A stretch of 64,000 bases of DNA from Acutalibacter sp. 1XD8-36 (GCF_009917525.1 NZ_QZDU01000004.1:186001-250000); one strand, 5' to 3'; shown: positions 16,187 to 24,768, numbered from the stretch's first letter. Program-made: numbers and translations. Notes: a model not told the origin generated them from the letters alone.

Positions 16187-18202
16187 GTGACTATAAGAAA
16201 CAGCTTCAAGCAGATATTGAGACGGCCCGGAAAGGCCATACTCTTCTTTGTGCTCATGACCGCGGCGACCCTGCTGCTGGTCTTCGGCGTGGCTATGTAC
16301 ATAGAGACCCAGCTTAGAATGGACGCCCTGGAGGATATCTATTCCACTGTGGGCACGGTGGAGCAGCCCTGGGAGGAGGTGCGCTACGAGTCCGACGCGA
16401 ACGCCTGCTTTGACTACGGCTCATACCCTGTTACCGACTACGGCGAGGTGCTCACCCCGGAGATACTGAACTTCCCCGGGGCAGAATATCTTGTGCCTCC
16501 GGAGAGCAGGCCCTACTACGTGACCTATAACCCGGAGCTGAACGGTAAGAACGGAAATCCCTTTAGTTCCGGCTGGGAGGAGCCCACATACGACCTTCTG
16601 GAGTTTACGCCCCTGGAGACAACCACCGACGGAAGCAAGACCAGAGCTAAGATAACTAAGGTCATCCGCTCCGGCGGGGAGCACTACGTGTCTTCACCCA
16701 GCGACTGGCGGCAGTTGCTGTATCCCGCCGTGGAGGAGGGGCAGGAGTTTGAGGTGTGCCAGCACCAGGAGAAGGGCTCGGTGCCCCTTGAGAAGGGGAA
16801 GAAGTATGTGGGCTATTTCGGGTATATAAGCGGAATGCCGGTGCTGGACGACGAGGCCAAAGCTAATCTCGACCCAGACACGACGGATATATATATCACC
16901 GAATACGCGCCTATGGCCCTTCCCTCCACCAGCCTTGTGGACAAAAACGGCAGGCCCCTTGAGAGCAGGATACCCCACCAGGAGGATGAACAGCCCCCAA
17001 GGATTATAGAGGCTGACGGGGATATAGACGTGGGCATATGGGACAGATTGTCGGAGTCCCGCGGATATTATGACTATACCCACGGCGTCCTGCCAATCAC
17101 CGACCCGGACCTTCTGACGAGCTTTAGGAACAACAATGTCACCATACGGGGGCGCATGATAACCGAGGAGGAATTCGAGACCGGGGCGAAGGTCTGCCTT
17201 ATTGACAAGAATATAGCCGACCGGAACTTCCTGTATGATGGCAAAAAAATAAAGCTCTCCCTTATAGCCTCCATGTACGGCCTGGGAGAGGAGAGCGGGT
17301 ATCTGCCCGCCAGCTTCCCGATAATGGGGAGCCTTCTGGACGGCGACGGCAATATCCTTGAGCCCTTCTGGGAGGAGGAGTACGAGATAGTGGGCATTTA
17401 TTCCACCCGCACCATCGCCCAGGACCTGCCCTTCCAGGACACTGTAATAGTTCCCGCCAAGTCCATAGGCGCTTCCGACGAGGGGCATATAATCTACTGC
17501 GGCCCAATGAAGGGGACGACCACCTCCTTCATGCTGAAGAACGGTGCCCAGGAGGAGTTCGCGGCAGCCCTTGCAAAGGCCGCCCCCCAGTCCGAGCGGC
17601 TGACTATAACCTATGACGACATGGGCTACGCCCAGGCGGTGGAGAGCCTGGACGGGAACAGGGACACGGCGTTCCTGCTGCTGGTGGTGGGCCTGCTGGC
17701 GGCGACAGCCATAGTGGTGCTGCTCCTGTATTTCTTCGTCATAAAGGAGAAGAAGCGCACCGCTATCGAGCGCAGCCTGGGGCGGAGCAAAAACAGCTGC
17801 CGGGCCTCCATACTCGCCGCCCTTATGACCTTTACCCTCATAGCCGCGGGCGTTGGGAGCCTTGGGGCCTGCATACTCCTGGGCTCCTCTGAACAGCTTG
17901 CAGAGGCCCAGAACCTGGACGAGGAGGACAACGGCGGGGAGCTGGCTGTAGTCGAGAGCGAGAGCGGCTACAAGTCCGACTGGGGCCTGGGCGGAATCTA
18001 CAACTTCAGCGGGCAGTTCAGCCCCTGGGCCATGTGGGATATCCAGGGCAACCAGACCGAGCTGATGGGCATTACCGTGCCAATCTGGGTGTATATCATA
18101 GCCCCGCTGGTGCTGTGGGCGCTGGTGGGCGTGCTGGCCCTGGGGCTGGTAAACCACAACCTAAAGATAGAGCCGATACTGCTGCTGGGGACCAGGGCGT
18201 GA
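16187..18202 (+). CDS. FtsX-like ABC permease, large divergent member
   Basis: A 671-residue protein. I chose the GTG at 16187 (VTIRNSFKQILRRPGKAILFF) because GAGGGAGGAATC precedes it. TM1 is at about residues 16-38. A very large extracellular region of about 470 residues carries acidic and aromatic stretches. Three TM helices follow, at about 500, 550 and 645, with the family loop IKEKKRTAIERSLGRSKNSCR. It starts 13 nt after copy 2 and completes a three-permease operon. The N-terminal motif (RRPGKAILFFVLMTAAT) is typical of FtsX-like permeases paired with LolD/MacB-type ATPases, none of which is present. Confidence 0.8.
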   Translation: MTIRNSFKQILRRPGKAILFFVLMTAATLLLVFGVAMYIETQLRMDALEDIYSTVGTVEQPWEEVRYESDANACFDYGSYPVTDYGEVLTPEILNFPGAEYLVPPESRPYYVTYNPELNGKNGNPFSSGWEEPTYDLLEFTPLETTTDGSKTRAKITKVIRSGGEHYVSSPSDWRQLLYPAVEEGQEFEVCQHQEKGSVPLEKGKKYVGYFGYISGMPVLDDEAKANLDPDTTDIYITEYAPMALPSTSLVDKNGRPLESRIPHQEDEQPPRIIEADGDIDVGIWDRLSESRGYYDYTHGVLPITDPDLLTSFRNNNVTIRGRMITEEEFETGAKVCLIDKNIADRNFLYDGKKIKLSLIASMYGLGEESGYLPASFPIMGSLLDGDGNILEPFWEEEYEIVGIYSTRTIAQDLPFQDTVIVPAKSIGASDEGHIIYCGPMKGTTTSFMLKNGAQEEFAAALAKAAPQSERLTITYDDMGYAQAVESLDGNRDTAFLLLVVGLLAATAIVVLLLYFFVIKEKKRTAIERSLGRSKNSCRASILAALMTFTLIAAGVGSLGACILLGSSEQLAEAQNLDEEDNGGELAVVESESGYKSDWGLGGIYNFSGQFSPWAMWDIQGNQTELMGITVPIWVYIIAPLVLWALVGVLALGLVNHNLKIEPILLLGTRA

Positions 18203-18215
18203 GGGGCTGCGAAGA

Positions 18216-18244
18216 TTGACAGCCTTCGACAGGACTGATATAAT
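18216..18244 (+). promoter_or_regulatory. consensus promoter for the 28-aa peptide
   Basis: Perfect TTGACA (18216-18221), exactly 17 nt, perfect TATAAT (18239-18244), immediately after the permease stop. It predicts strong constitutive transcription starting near 18251. Confidence 0.9.
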
Positions 18245-18295
18245 ATAGGTGCTTGCCGCCCGATTCAATCCGCAAGTGGATTGGGGGTGAGACAA

Positions 18296-18382
18296 GTGGA
18301 GTACATAATACAGTTCATGCTGGCTGTCGCAGCAGACATAACTGCCTATTTGGTCTGCAAGTGGCTTGACAGTCAGATTTAA
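18296..18382 (+). CDS. 28-residue hydrophobic small membrane peptide
   Basis: GTG start at 18296, preceded by GGGGGTGAG with about 5 nt spacing. The peptide begins MEYIIQFMLAVAADITAYL and ends VCKWLDSQI. It has one membrane-spanning helix with a charged C-terminal KWLD tail. Its size, single helix, very strong promoter and immediate terminator resemble the holin-like or type I toxin peptides of Firmicutes, and similar short ...CKWLD peptides are familiar from Clostridia, but homology to a characterised toxin is not shown. I could not find a clear antisense RNA promoter. It could instead be a small regulatory membrane protein. Confidence 0.6.
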   Translation: MEYIIQFMLAVAADITAYLVCKWLDSQI

Positions 18383-18424
18383 AGGGCGACAGCGAAGCCC
18401 ATGGCTGTAAAAAATGAGCACGAA

Positions 18425-18457
18425 GAAACCCCGGAGACCCGAATTCTCCGGGGTTTC
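18425..18457 (+). terminator. terminator of the small-peptide transcript
   Basis: GAAACCCCGGAGA pairs perfectly with TCTCCGGGGTTTC across a 7-nt loop and is followed by AATTTGG. It defines a transcript of about 200 nt from the promoter at 18216. Confidence 0.8.
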
Positions 18458-18541
18458 AATTTGGTGAGAAAATGGAGTACATATTTTCACAGGCACATTA
18501 TACCACACCCGGCCCCGAAAAGTCAACCCCGCAAGTTACCC

Positions 18542-18570
18542 TTGCATTTTTGCCCAAAATATTGTATAAT
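18542..18570 (+). promoter_or_regulatory. promoter of the zinc-ribbon membrane protein
   Basis: TTGCAT (18542-18547), 17-nt spacer, perfect TATAAT (18565-18570), 35 nt before the ATG at 18605. Confidence 0.85.
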
Positions 18571-18604
18571 AGCCTATGAAAGTATTATACATGGAGGGTT
18601 TGAT

Positions 18605-19630
18605 ATGATATGTCCAAACTGCGGCCGCGAGATACCTGACGGTACCGTGTGCCCCTGTACGCTGGAGGCCCCTGCCCTGTCCGACAACCCCGCGGTGAAT
18701 GTGATAAAGCGGGTGGGCTCGTCGGGGATGTTCCTGGCGCTTTGCGTGCTGTTTTCCGCCTGGGCGCTGCTGACTATTTTCTCGTCCCTGGGGGTCAGCG
18801 ACGCGCTTGCAAACATCTATATGTACGCCTATCAGATTGGGATGAACGCGGAGCAGATAATGCCCATACTGGACCTGGTGCAGAGCTCCACTGTGACTTC
18901 GGCGGTCCTGGGCTCCATTCCCGCCATACTCACGGCGGCAGCTATGTGGATACATTTTTCCACCTGCCGCAACAGGCTCTCTGGCAATATATCCACCGCC
19001 GGGCTCACCATTTGCAAGGTGCTCTGCTACATAAGCATGATAAGCCTCTGCGTTTTGGCGTTCGTGATTCTCGGGTGCTTTGCCATTATAATTGTGGCTA
19101 TATTTGTCAGCGATGAGCCCTGGGGACAGCTTTTCAGCTACGGCGCGTATGCCTATGGCTACAGCCAGGGCCCGGGGTACACTGATGAGGAGGCCACGAT
19201 AGCCATTGTGGTGGTGCTGGGGGTCTTCGCCCTCATAATAACCTTTGCAATGGTACTTGCCATCACCTACCAGGCAAGCTTTATCCGTATGATAAACCGC
19301 ACCAAGAACGTGGCCCTCACAGGCCTTGCGGACGACCGGGTGTCCGGCTACCTTACCGGCATGTCCGGTTTTGTGGCCGCCTGCTCCATTATCTCAGGGC
19401 TCGGCGTGCTTCTCACGGCCCCAATCGCCGGCGCCGCCACCCTCTGTCATGCCGCAGGCTTTATTGTGATGATTCTGCTGCTTAGAAAGTACAAGAACGA
19501 GATGAACATGGTGCTGTATCCGTCAATGCAGCCCGCCATGCCCACAAACATGCCTCCTGCCTATGGGCAGCCCCCATATCAGCCCGGCCCCCAGCCGCCT
19601 GAGACGCCCAACGGCCCGGGGCAGCAGTAA
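18605..19630 (+). CDS. zinc-ribbon multi-pass membrane protein, unknown function
   Basis: A 341-residue protein. The start at ATG 18605 (MICPNCGREIPDG) follows GGAGG and removes 68 non-homologous upstream codons. The N-terminus is a short zinc-ribbon-like CPNC...CPC element. At least five hydrophobic helices follow between residues 40 and 300, including VTSAVLGSIPAILTAAAMW and AIVVVLGVFALIITFAMVLA. The tail (about 308-341) is Pro/Gly/Gln-rich (QPPYQPGPQPP). This architecture is common among uncharacterised Firmicute membrane proteins. No catalytic motif is seen. It has its own promoter and terminator. Confidence 0.75.
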   Translation: MICPNCGREIPDGTVCPCTLEAPALSDNPAVNVIKRVGSSGMFLALCVLFSAWALLTIFSSLGVSDALANIYMYAYQIGMNAEQIMPILDLVQSSTVTSAVLGSIPAILTAAAMWIHFSTCRNRLSGNISTAGLTICKVLCYISMISLCVLAFVILGCFAIIIVAIFVSDEPWGQLFSYGAYAYGYSQGPGYTDEEATIAIVVVLGVFALIITFAMVLAITYQASFIRMINRTKNVALTGLADDRVSGYLTGMSGFVAACSIISGLGVLLTAPIAGAATLCHAAGFIVMILLLRKYKNEMNMVLYPSMQPAMPTNMPPAYGQPPYQPGPQPPETPNGPGQQ

Positions 19631-19642
19631 ACAGGCAGACAA

Positions 19643-19680
19643 AGACCGCCGCTTTTCTAAGCGGCGGTTTTGCTTATTTT
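19643..19680 (+). terminator. intrinsic terminator
   Basis: ACCGCCGC / GCGGCGGT stem with an 8-nt loop and a following TTTTGCTTATTTTT. Confidence 0.85.
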
Positions 19681-19769
19681 TGAGGGCTTTCCCGCGGAGG
19701 CTGCCTGTAACCACTCCCGCGCATATGACGATATATAGGGTAGAAACCTAAGAAAGGGTGGTACAAAGT

Positions 19770-20300
19770 ATGAAGATAACAGGGATAGTTGAGCTGATTC
19801 TATCGGCAGTCATGATGTGTACAGGCATTGTGTCAAAGGAAACGCCCGCTGCCGGGCAGAGGCTCTCCGAGCTCAAGGAGAGCGTGAGCGTTACGGTGGA
19901 CGATGGCCTGGTTACGGAGAACGGGCTGTATGAGGAGGCGCCCGGGGATATCGAGGGCATTATCTACCTGTCAGCCTGGCGGTGGATGAAGTATGTTTTC
20001 ACCGAGCTGGAGCAGGACGGACAGCCCTGCCCGGAGCTTGAGGACTTTGAGTGTACAGAGCTGAAGCTGCTGGATATCTCGGCAGACGCCGGTGTGTTCG
20101 TGTATTGGGCTGAGTACCGGTTCCTGCCCAAATCCAGTGAGGAGGCCGGGTTCTGGATGCCCGGGAACACAGAGCCCTGTGAGGGGCAAGAGGGGTGGTA
20201 CAGGTTTACCAGGCAGATTGCCGTGGGTCTTCAGGGTGAGGCCTGGGAGGTGCTCACGGTGGGCACCGGCGGGGTGAGGGCTGAGGCCTTTGCCGGGTAG
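19770..20300 (+). CDS. hypothetical secreted protein
   Basis: A 176-residue protein not recognised. ATG 19770 is preferred over GTG 19758 because AAAGGGTGG lies 7 nt before it. The N-terminus (MKITGIVELILSAVMMCTG) is a hydrophobic signal-like segment, and a Cys at about residue 17 could be an atypical lipobox. The remainder is acidic with several Trp/Tyr residues (WRWMKYVF, VYWAEYRFLP, GWYRFTRQIAVG), suggesting a small extracytoplasmic beta-rich domain. It ends convergent with ispE, 13 nt away. No function can be assigned. Confidence 0.6.
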   Translation: MKITGIVELILSAVMMCTGIVSKETPAAGQRLSELKESVSVTVDDGLVTENGLYEEAPGDIEGIIYLSAWRWMKYVFTELEQDGQPCPELEDFECTELKLLDISADAGVFVYWAEYRFLPKSSEEAGFWMPGNTEPCEGQEGWYRFTRQIAVGLQGEAWEVLTVGTGGVRAEAFAG

Positions 20301-20313
20301 CAGGATTAACGGC

Positions 20314-21162
20314 CTATATCCCGCTGCAGGGCTGTGCAAGGAAGGTCCGGCCCATGCTGTCAATGGTCTCGAGGGCCTCCCGCGCCTGGTCCTCAGACAC
20401 AAATATGCCGTAGACGCTGGAGCCGCTGCCGGTCATCATGGAGCCCAGAGCCCCCGCGTCCACCATGGCGCGCTTGAGGGCGCGGACCGGGGCCAGGCGG
20501 ATGGTCTCGTCGAAGCGGTTGCCAAGGCACTTGGCTACGCGCTTCAGGTTGCCCGCCTCCAGGGCCTCCAGCATTCGGGGGGTGGCCTGGGTGCTGGAGA
20601 GGGGGTACTGGTCTAAAATAGAGTAGGCCCGGGGGGTGCTCATGCCGGCGGGGGGCTTGCAGACCACCAGCCAGCAGTCCGGCAGGGGGGCCACAGGCTC
20701 CACGTTCGCGCCCACGCCGGTGCACCGGGCGGCGCCGCCCATGACGCAGAAGGGCACATCCGCGCCCACCCTTGCGCCTATAGCCATAAGCTGCTCTGTG
20801 GTGAGCCCGGTTTTAAACATTTCGTTAAGGCCCCTCAGGGCGGCTGCCGCGTCAGCGCTGCCGCCGCCCATGCCGGAGCGGCTGGGGATGTACTTCTTGA
20901 TAAATATATAGACCCCCTGGTCCGCAAGCCCGCAGTCCTCCAGGAAGAACTTCGCGGCCCTGTAGACCGTGTTCTTGCTGTCGGTGGGCAGGCGGTCCTT
21001 ATTGCACTGGAGGTGCACCCCGGGCTGCCGGCTGGTCTGGATGTCCAGCTCGTCCCAGACGGAGATACTCTGCATAACAGTGTCCAGCAGGTGGTAGCCG
21101 TCCGGGCGCCTGCCCAGCACGTCCAGGGTCAGGTTCAGCTTGCCGTAGGCTCTAACTTTCAT
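20314..21162 (-). CDS. ispE: 4-diphosphocytidyl-2-C-methyl-D-erythritol kinase
   Basis: A 282-residue GHMP-family kinase phosphorylating CDP-ME in the MEP isoprenoid pathway. It starts with MKVRAYGKLNLTLDVLGRRPDGYH, containing the substrate Lys/Asn and PDGYH motif. The ATP-binding glycine loop is SGMGGGSADAAAALRGLN (about residues 93-110), and a C-terminal SMMTGSGSSVYGIF motif is present. It is the last gene of the minus-strand cluster, 12 nt behind the aminotransferase. IspD and IspF are encoded together at 31757-32938, so three consecutive pathway steps are in this window. Confidence 0.95.
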   Translation of the reverse strand: MKVRAYGKLNLTLDVLGRRPDGYHLLDTVMQSISVWDELDIQTSRQPGVHLQCNKDRLPTDSKNTVYRAAKFFLEDCGLADQGVYIFIKKYIPSRSGMGGGSADAAAALRGLNEMFKTGLTTEQLMAIGARVGADVPFCVMGGAARCTGVGANVEPVAPLPDCWLVVCKPPAGMSTPRAYSILDQYPLSSTQATPRMLEALEAGNLKRVAKCLGNRFDETIRLAPVRALKRAMVDAGALGSMMTGSGSSVYGIFVSEDQAREALETIDSMGRTFLAQPCSGI

Positions 21163-21174
21163 TTACATCAACTC

Positions 21175-22344
21175 CTATAGTTCCCTTATGAAATCCCCCA
21201 TCCGAGAGAGGGCCTCGGTGATATGCTTTACGGAATAGCAGTAGGATATGCGCACAAAGCCCTGCCCGCAGGGGCCGAAGGTGTCCCCGGGGACCACGGC
21301 TACGTGCTTCTCGTAAATAAGCCGCTCACAGAAGTCGGCGCTGGTGAGCCCTGTGGACTTCACCGAGGGGAACACATAAAAGGCCCCCTTTGGCTCGAAG
21401 CATTTAAGGCCTATCTCATTCAGGCCGTCCACTATAAGCCGCCTTCTCATATCATACTGGTCCCTCATATAGGCCATATCGTCGTCGCCGTTTTTCAGGG
21501 CCTCTATGGCCGCATACTGGCTGGTGGTGGGGGCGCTCATTATGGCGAACTGGTGGAGCTTCACCATGGGGGAGATTATCTCCCTGGGCCCCGCGGCATA
21601 CCCTAAGCGCCAGCCGGTCATGCTGTGGGCCTTTGAGAAGCCGTTGACAATTACCGTGCGCTCCTTCATCCCCGGCAGTGAGGAGAAGGTAACATGGCCC
21701 TCATCGGTGTAGGTGAGGGCGGCGTATATCTCGTCGGAGAGCACCAGAAGGTTGTGCTTTTCCACAACCGCCGCTATCTCCTCCAGCTCCTCCCTGCCCA
21801 TCACCGCCCCGGTGGGGTTATTGGGATAGGGCATTATAAGGAGCTTGGTGCGGGGGGTTATATGGGCCTCGAGCTGCTCTGCTGTCAGCTTAAAGCCGTT
21901 TTCCGGCCCGGTCTCGATAGTCACAGGAACGCCCCCCGCCATCTGGGTGATGGGCACATAGCACACAAAGCTGGGCTCGGGTATGAGCACCTCGTCCCCG
22001 GGGGTGACGAGGCTTCTGACACAAAGGTCTATGGCTTCGGACCCGCCCACGGTAATCAGCACCTGGGTATCGGGCTCATACTCCACGCCGTAGTGCCGGG
22101 TGAGGAAGCTTGATACCTCCTGCCTAAGCTGGGAAAAGCCCCTGTTTGGTGTGTACCGGGTGCGGCCCTTCTCCAGGGACTCTATGCCCGCCTCCCTTAT
22201 ATGCCAGGGGGTGTGGAAGTCAGGTTCGCCCACAGACAGGGATATCACGTCCTCCATCTCGTTGGCTATGTCGAAAAACCGGCGTATGCCCGAGGGCTTT
22301 ATCCCCATTATGACCGGGTTTAAGAGCTTATCATAATCAATCAC
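21175..22344 (-). CDS. class I/II PLP-dependent aminotransferase
   Basis: A 389-residue fold-type I aminotransferase. Recognisable are SVGEPDFHTPWHI, GGSEAIDLCVRSLV (cofactor phosphate region), MPYPNNPTGAV, LSDEIYAALTY and the PLP lysine in VNGFSKAHSMTGWRLGY. The start codon is GTG, with GGGAG upstream, and the frame overlaps the Lrp gene by 8 nt. This aminotransferase next to an Lrp/AsnC regulator is a recurring Firmicute pair, usually annotated as aromatic amino acid or aspartate aminotransferase. The substrate is not decided by sequence alone. Confidence 0.92.
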   Translation of the reverse strand: MIDYDKLLNPVIMGIKPSGIRRFFDIANEMEDVISLSVGEPDFHTPWHIREAGIESLEKGRTRYTPNRGFSQLRQEVSSFLTRHYGVEYEPDTQVLITVGGSEAIDLCVRSLVTPGDEVLIPEPSFVCYVPITQMAGGVPVTIETGPENGFKLTAEQLEAHITPRTKLLIMPYPNNPTGAVMGREELEEIAAVVEKHNLLVLSDEIYAALTYTDEGHVTFSSLPGMKERTVIVNGFSKAHSMTGWRLGYAAGPREIISPMVKLHQFAIMSAPTTSQYAAIEALKNGDDDMAYMRDQYDMRRRLIVDGLNEIGLKCFEPKGAFYVFPSVKSTGLTSADFCERLIYEKHVAVVPGDTFGPCGQGFVRISYCYSVKHITEALSRMGDFIREL

Positions 22345-22831
22345 AAAGGTTGCTCCCTCTCTCGTCGATTTCCTCGTAGTCGCTGCTAAATATCACGCCG
22401 CCGTCCTTATACCTGGTGAGCACAAAGTGGGTGGCGGTGGACAGCACGCCCTCTATGGGGGCGAGGCGCTTCTGCACAAACATTGCCACGTCCTGCATGC
22501 TCCTGCCCACAACGGTCACCGCCAGGTCGTAGCCCCCGGACATAAGGTACACGCTCTCCACCTCGGGGAAGTTCATAATGCGCCCGGCTATCTCGTCAAA
22601 GCCGGTGTCCTTCTGGGGGGAGACTTTGAGCTCTATCAATGCCGCGGCCTTCTGGGTTTCGGTGCGCTCCCAGTTTATAAGGGTCTGGTAGCCCTTTATA
22701 ACGCCGTCCTTCTCATACTGCCTTATTGCCCCCTCAACCGCGTCCGCGTCCTCCCCCAGCATTACGGAGAGCTGCTTTACGCTGAGCTTCGCGTCCTCCT
22801 GCAATAGCTCAAGTATCTGTTCCTTTGCCAT
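22337..22831 (-). CDS. Lrp/AsnC-family transcriptional regulator
   Basis: A 164-residue regulator. The N-terminal winged HTH (about 1-60: LLQEDAKLSVKQLSVMLGED, then YEKDGVIKGYQTLINW) is followed by an AsnC/RAM ligand domain (about 65-145: AALIELKVSPQKDTGFDEIA, VYLMSGGYDLAVTVVGRSM). SD AGGAGGGG precedes the ATG at 22831. Translational overlap with the downstream aminotransferase gene suggests an amino acid-responsive regulator controlling that gene. Confidence 0.92.
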   Translation of the reverse strand: MAKEQILELLQEDAKLSVKQLSVMLGEDADAVEGAIRQYEKDGVIKGYQTLINWERTETQKAAALIELKVSPQKDTGFDEIAGRIMNFPEVESVYLMSGGYDLAVTVVGRSMQDVAMFVQKRLAPIEGVLSTATHFVLTRYKDGGVIFSSDYEEIDERGSNLCD

Positions 22832-22847
22832 ATATAACCCCTCCTAT

Positions 22848-23660
22848 TTACTCAAGCGGCAGCATGACCGGCCTGTGCTGCCTGTATATGGTGAACTGGG
22901 TGAAGCCCGCCTCACGGGCCATGTCCATGGCGCTGTCTATGCCCTGGGCTAGGTTTTCGGTGCAGTGGGCGTCGGAGCCGAAGGTAAGGAGCCTGCCCCC
23001 AAGCTCATAGTACCGCCTGAGAAGCCCCGGGCCGGGCATGGTTTCCCCCAGCTTCCCGAATATGCCGGAGCTGTTCACCTCCAGGGCCTTTTCATGGTCT
23101 ATAAGGCTTCTGAAAATACGGTCGAGCTTGTCGGAATGGCGCTCAAGGTCCACCTGAACCCCCTGCTCCCCCTGGATATAGCGAAGGGGATAGGTAAGGT
23201 GCCCAAGGGAGTCGAAGCCGCCGCAGTCTATCATCTCCAGCACCTCGTCCCAATACTCGTCCAGGAGCCCCGCTATCTCCTCCCGGGATTTTTCCCGGCA
23301 GTCCATATAGTAAAAATCCTGCCTGTCCCGGATATTGTGCAGGGAGCCTATGGCAAAATCATAGGCGTAGGTGGCGAGCACCTCCCGGGCGGCCCCGGGG
23401 TTTTGGGTGAGCTGGCCCAGCTCTATGCCCTTGAGGAACTCGGGGCCCTGGGGAAGTCTGAGCTTTTCCATCTTCTCCCAGGCCGCCGCCGCCCTGTCCC
23501 GGTATTTTTCCTCGTACTCGTTGCACTCGCAGTGGTCTGTGAGGGTGTATACCCTCAGGCCCAGGGCGGCGGCCCTGTCCGCCATGGCCTGGGGGCTGTG
23601 CTCCCCGTCGGGTGAGCAGTTGGAATGGTTATGGCAGTCTGCGGCGTATTTATGTTTCAT
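22848..23660 (-). CDS. histidinol-phosphatase (PHP family)
   Basis: A 270-residue PHP-domain phosphoesterase similar to HisK/HisJ, which dephosphorylates histidinol phosphate. Metal ligands are in ADCHNHSNCSPDGEHSP (residues 5-20), LTDHCECNEY, the glutamate of FLKGIELGQ, AIGSLHNI, and the C-terminal LTFGSDAHCTENL. The ATG at 23660 follows GAGGTATCCCC; the longer frame adds ten unconserved residues. No other his genes are near, and PHP proteins of this type can have other phosphatase roles, so the substrate is probable rather than certain. Confidence 0.85.
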   Translation of the reverse strand: MKHKYAADCHNHSNCSPDGEHSPQAMADRAAALGLRVYTLTDHCECNEYEEKYRDRAAAAWEKMEKLRLPQGPEFLKGIELGQLTQNPGAAREVLATYAYDFAIGSLHNIRDRQDFYYMDCREKSREEIAGLLDEYWDEVLEMIDCGGFDSLGHLTYPLRYIQGEQGVQVDLERHSDKLDRIFRSLIDHEKALEVNSSGIFGKLGETMPGPGLLRRYYELGGRLLTFGSDAHCTENLAQGIDSAMDMAREAGFTQFTIYRQHRPVMLPLE

Positions 23661-23693
23661 GGGGATACCTCTTTTGCGATTTAATGGCAAATA

Positions 23694-24767
23694 TTATAGC
23701 ATATTTTGGTGCTGCAGGTCAAGGGCCTCGAGGACCTTGTCTGCAAGCCCGGCGTATTCCCGGAGCTTCGCAGCTATCTTGCCCCGCAGCTCCCGGTCCC
23801 TCAGGGCCTTAAGGGTGACGTTAAACCCGGCGCCCATGGCCTCAAGGCCGTCTGGGTCCTTCTCCCACATTTCCGCCATCCTTTGGTACAGCCGGTGGAG
23901 CTCCTGGAGCCAGGCCATGTCCGGGTTGAGCTTCTGGGCGCGGTCCAGGAAGCTGTGGCAGCAGGAGCCGTTGGTGGCAAGGATACAGATATAGTTGTCG
24001 TACAGATACCATCTATCCCGCCTGAATACCTCCGGGTCCACCGAATCATACCGCCCGCCCTCTATATCAGCGGCCCAGGCACGGAAGGCCGCGGGGCCGA
24101 AGCAGTATCCTGGGGCGCGGGTCCTCATAAGCTCCGGGAGCCGTCCTATGGCCTGGCGGTACAGCTCGGCTAAATCCTTCTGCTCCCGCTTTTCGCCCAC
24201 GAAGACAAGCCCGCGGCTCCAGCCGCCGTCCCCGGCATTTGGGGCGAATACCTCCGCCGAGTGCACGGCCTCGGGCTCCGTCATATTGTCCGTCATGAAC
24301 AGCAGGACCTCTCCCCGCCCCTCATAGCCCACGAACACCAGCCACTGCTTATGGCCGGATATGTCAAGGTTGCTTATGACCGGCACGCCCCTGTCAATAT
24401 ACTCCAGTACCCTTTGCAGATACTTTCCGCTCTCAGCCTTCACCTGCTCCCCGGGCACAAATTCTGAACCATACCCGCAGCGGCTGAAGGCGTCCTCTAT
24501 AAAGCCGTGCTCTCCGGCGCTCATAAGATAGTCTGTGGCGCAGTCCCCGCGGAAGTGGTCGAAGGCGTAGACCTGGGTGAAGATATCCCCGGTGAGCCCG
24601 GCGAAAAACTCATAGTCATAGTCCGGCTCCCAAAGGGCCTCCATCACGTACCGCAGGCAGCCGTGGAGCCAGTAGTTTTCCCCCAGCTCGTTGGTGACGA
24701 ACCGGCGTATATTGGGTATGATATTCCTTTCTTTAATATGACTTGTGATATTATTTATATTATTCAT
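23694..24767 (-). CDS. papain/C39-like (BtrH-like) hypothetical protein
   Basis: A 357-residue cytoplasmic protein without signal or TM. A possible catalytic Cys is in ENYWLHGCLRYVMEAL (about residue 36) and a His in DISGHKQWLVFVGYEG (about 142), with TDNM about 17 residues later. This order resembles the C39/papain-like fold of BtrH N-terminal-type acyltransferases. The C-terminal half is helical (FRAWAADIEGGRYDS, LNPDMAWLQELHRLY), also seen in that group. It starts 1 nt after the mutS2 stop, so it is co-translated with it. The enzymatic role is an inference; a characterised homologue is not recognised. Confidence 0.6.
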   Translation of the reverse strand: MNNINNITSHIKERNIIPNIRRFVTNELGENYWLHGCLRYVMEALWEPDYDYEFFAGLTGDIFTQVYAFDHFRGDCATDYLMSAGEHGFIEDAFSRCGYGSEFVPGEQVKAESGKYLQRVLEYIDRGVPVISNLDISGHKQWLVFVGYEGRGEVLLFMTDNMTEPEAVHSAEVFAPNAGDGGWSRGLVFVGEKREQKDLAELYRQAIGRLPELMRTRAPGYCFGPAAFRAWAADIEGGRYDSVDPEVFRRDRWYLYDNYICILATNGSCCHSFLDRAQKLNPDMAWLQELHRLYQRMAEMWEKDPDGLEAMGAGFNVTLKALRDRELRGKIAAKLREYAGLADKVLEALDLQHQNML

Positions 24768-24768
24768 G

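Noticed and set aside
16694..18157. 487-aa minus-strand ORF
   Set aside because: Antisense to the large permease with clear coding motifs on the plus strand; no SD or family motif, caused by high GC.
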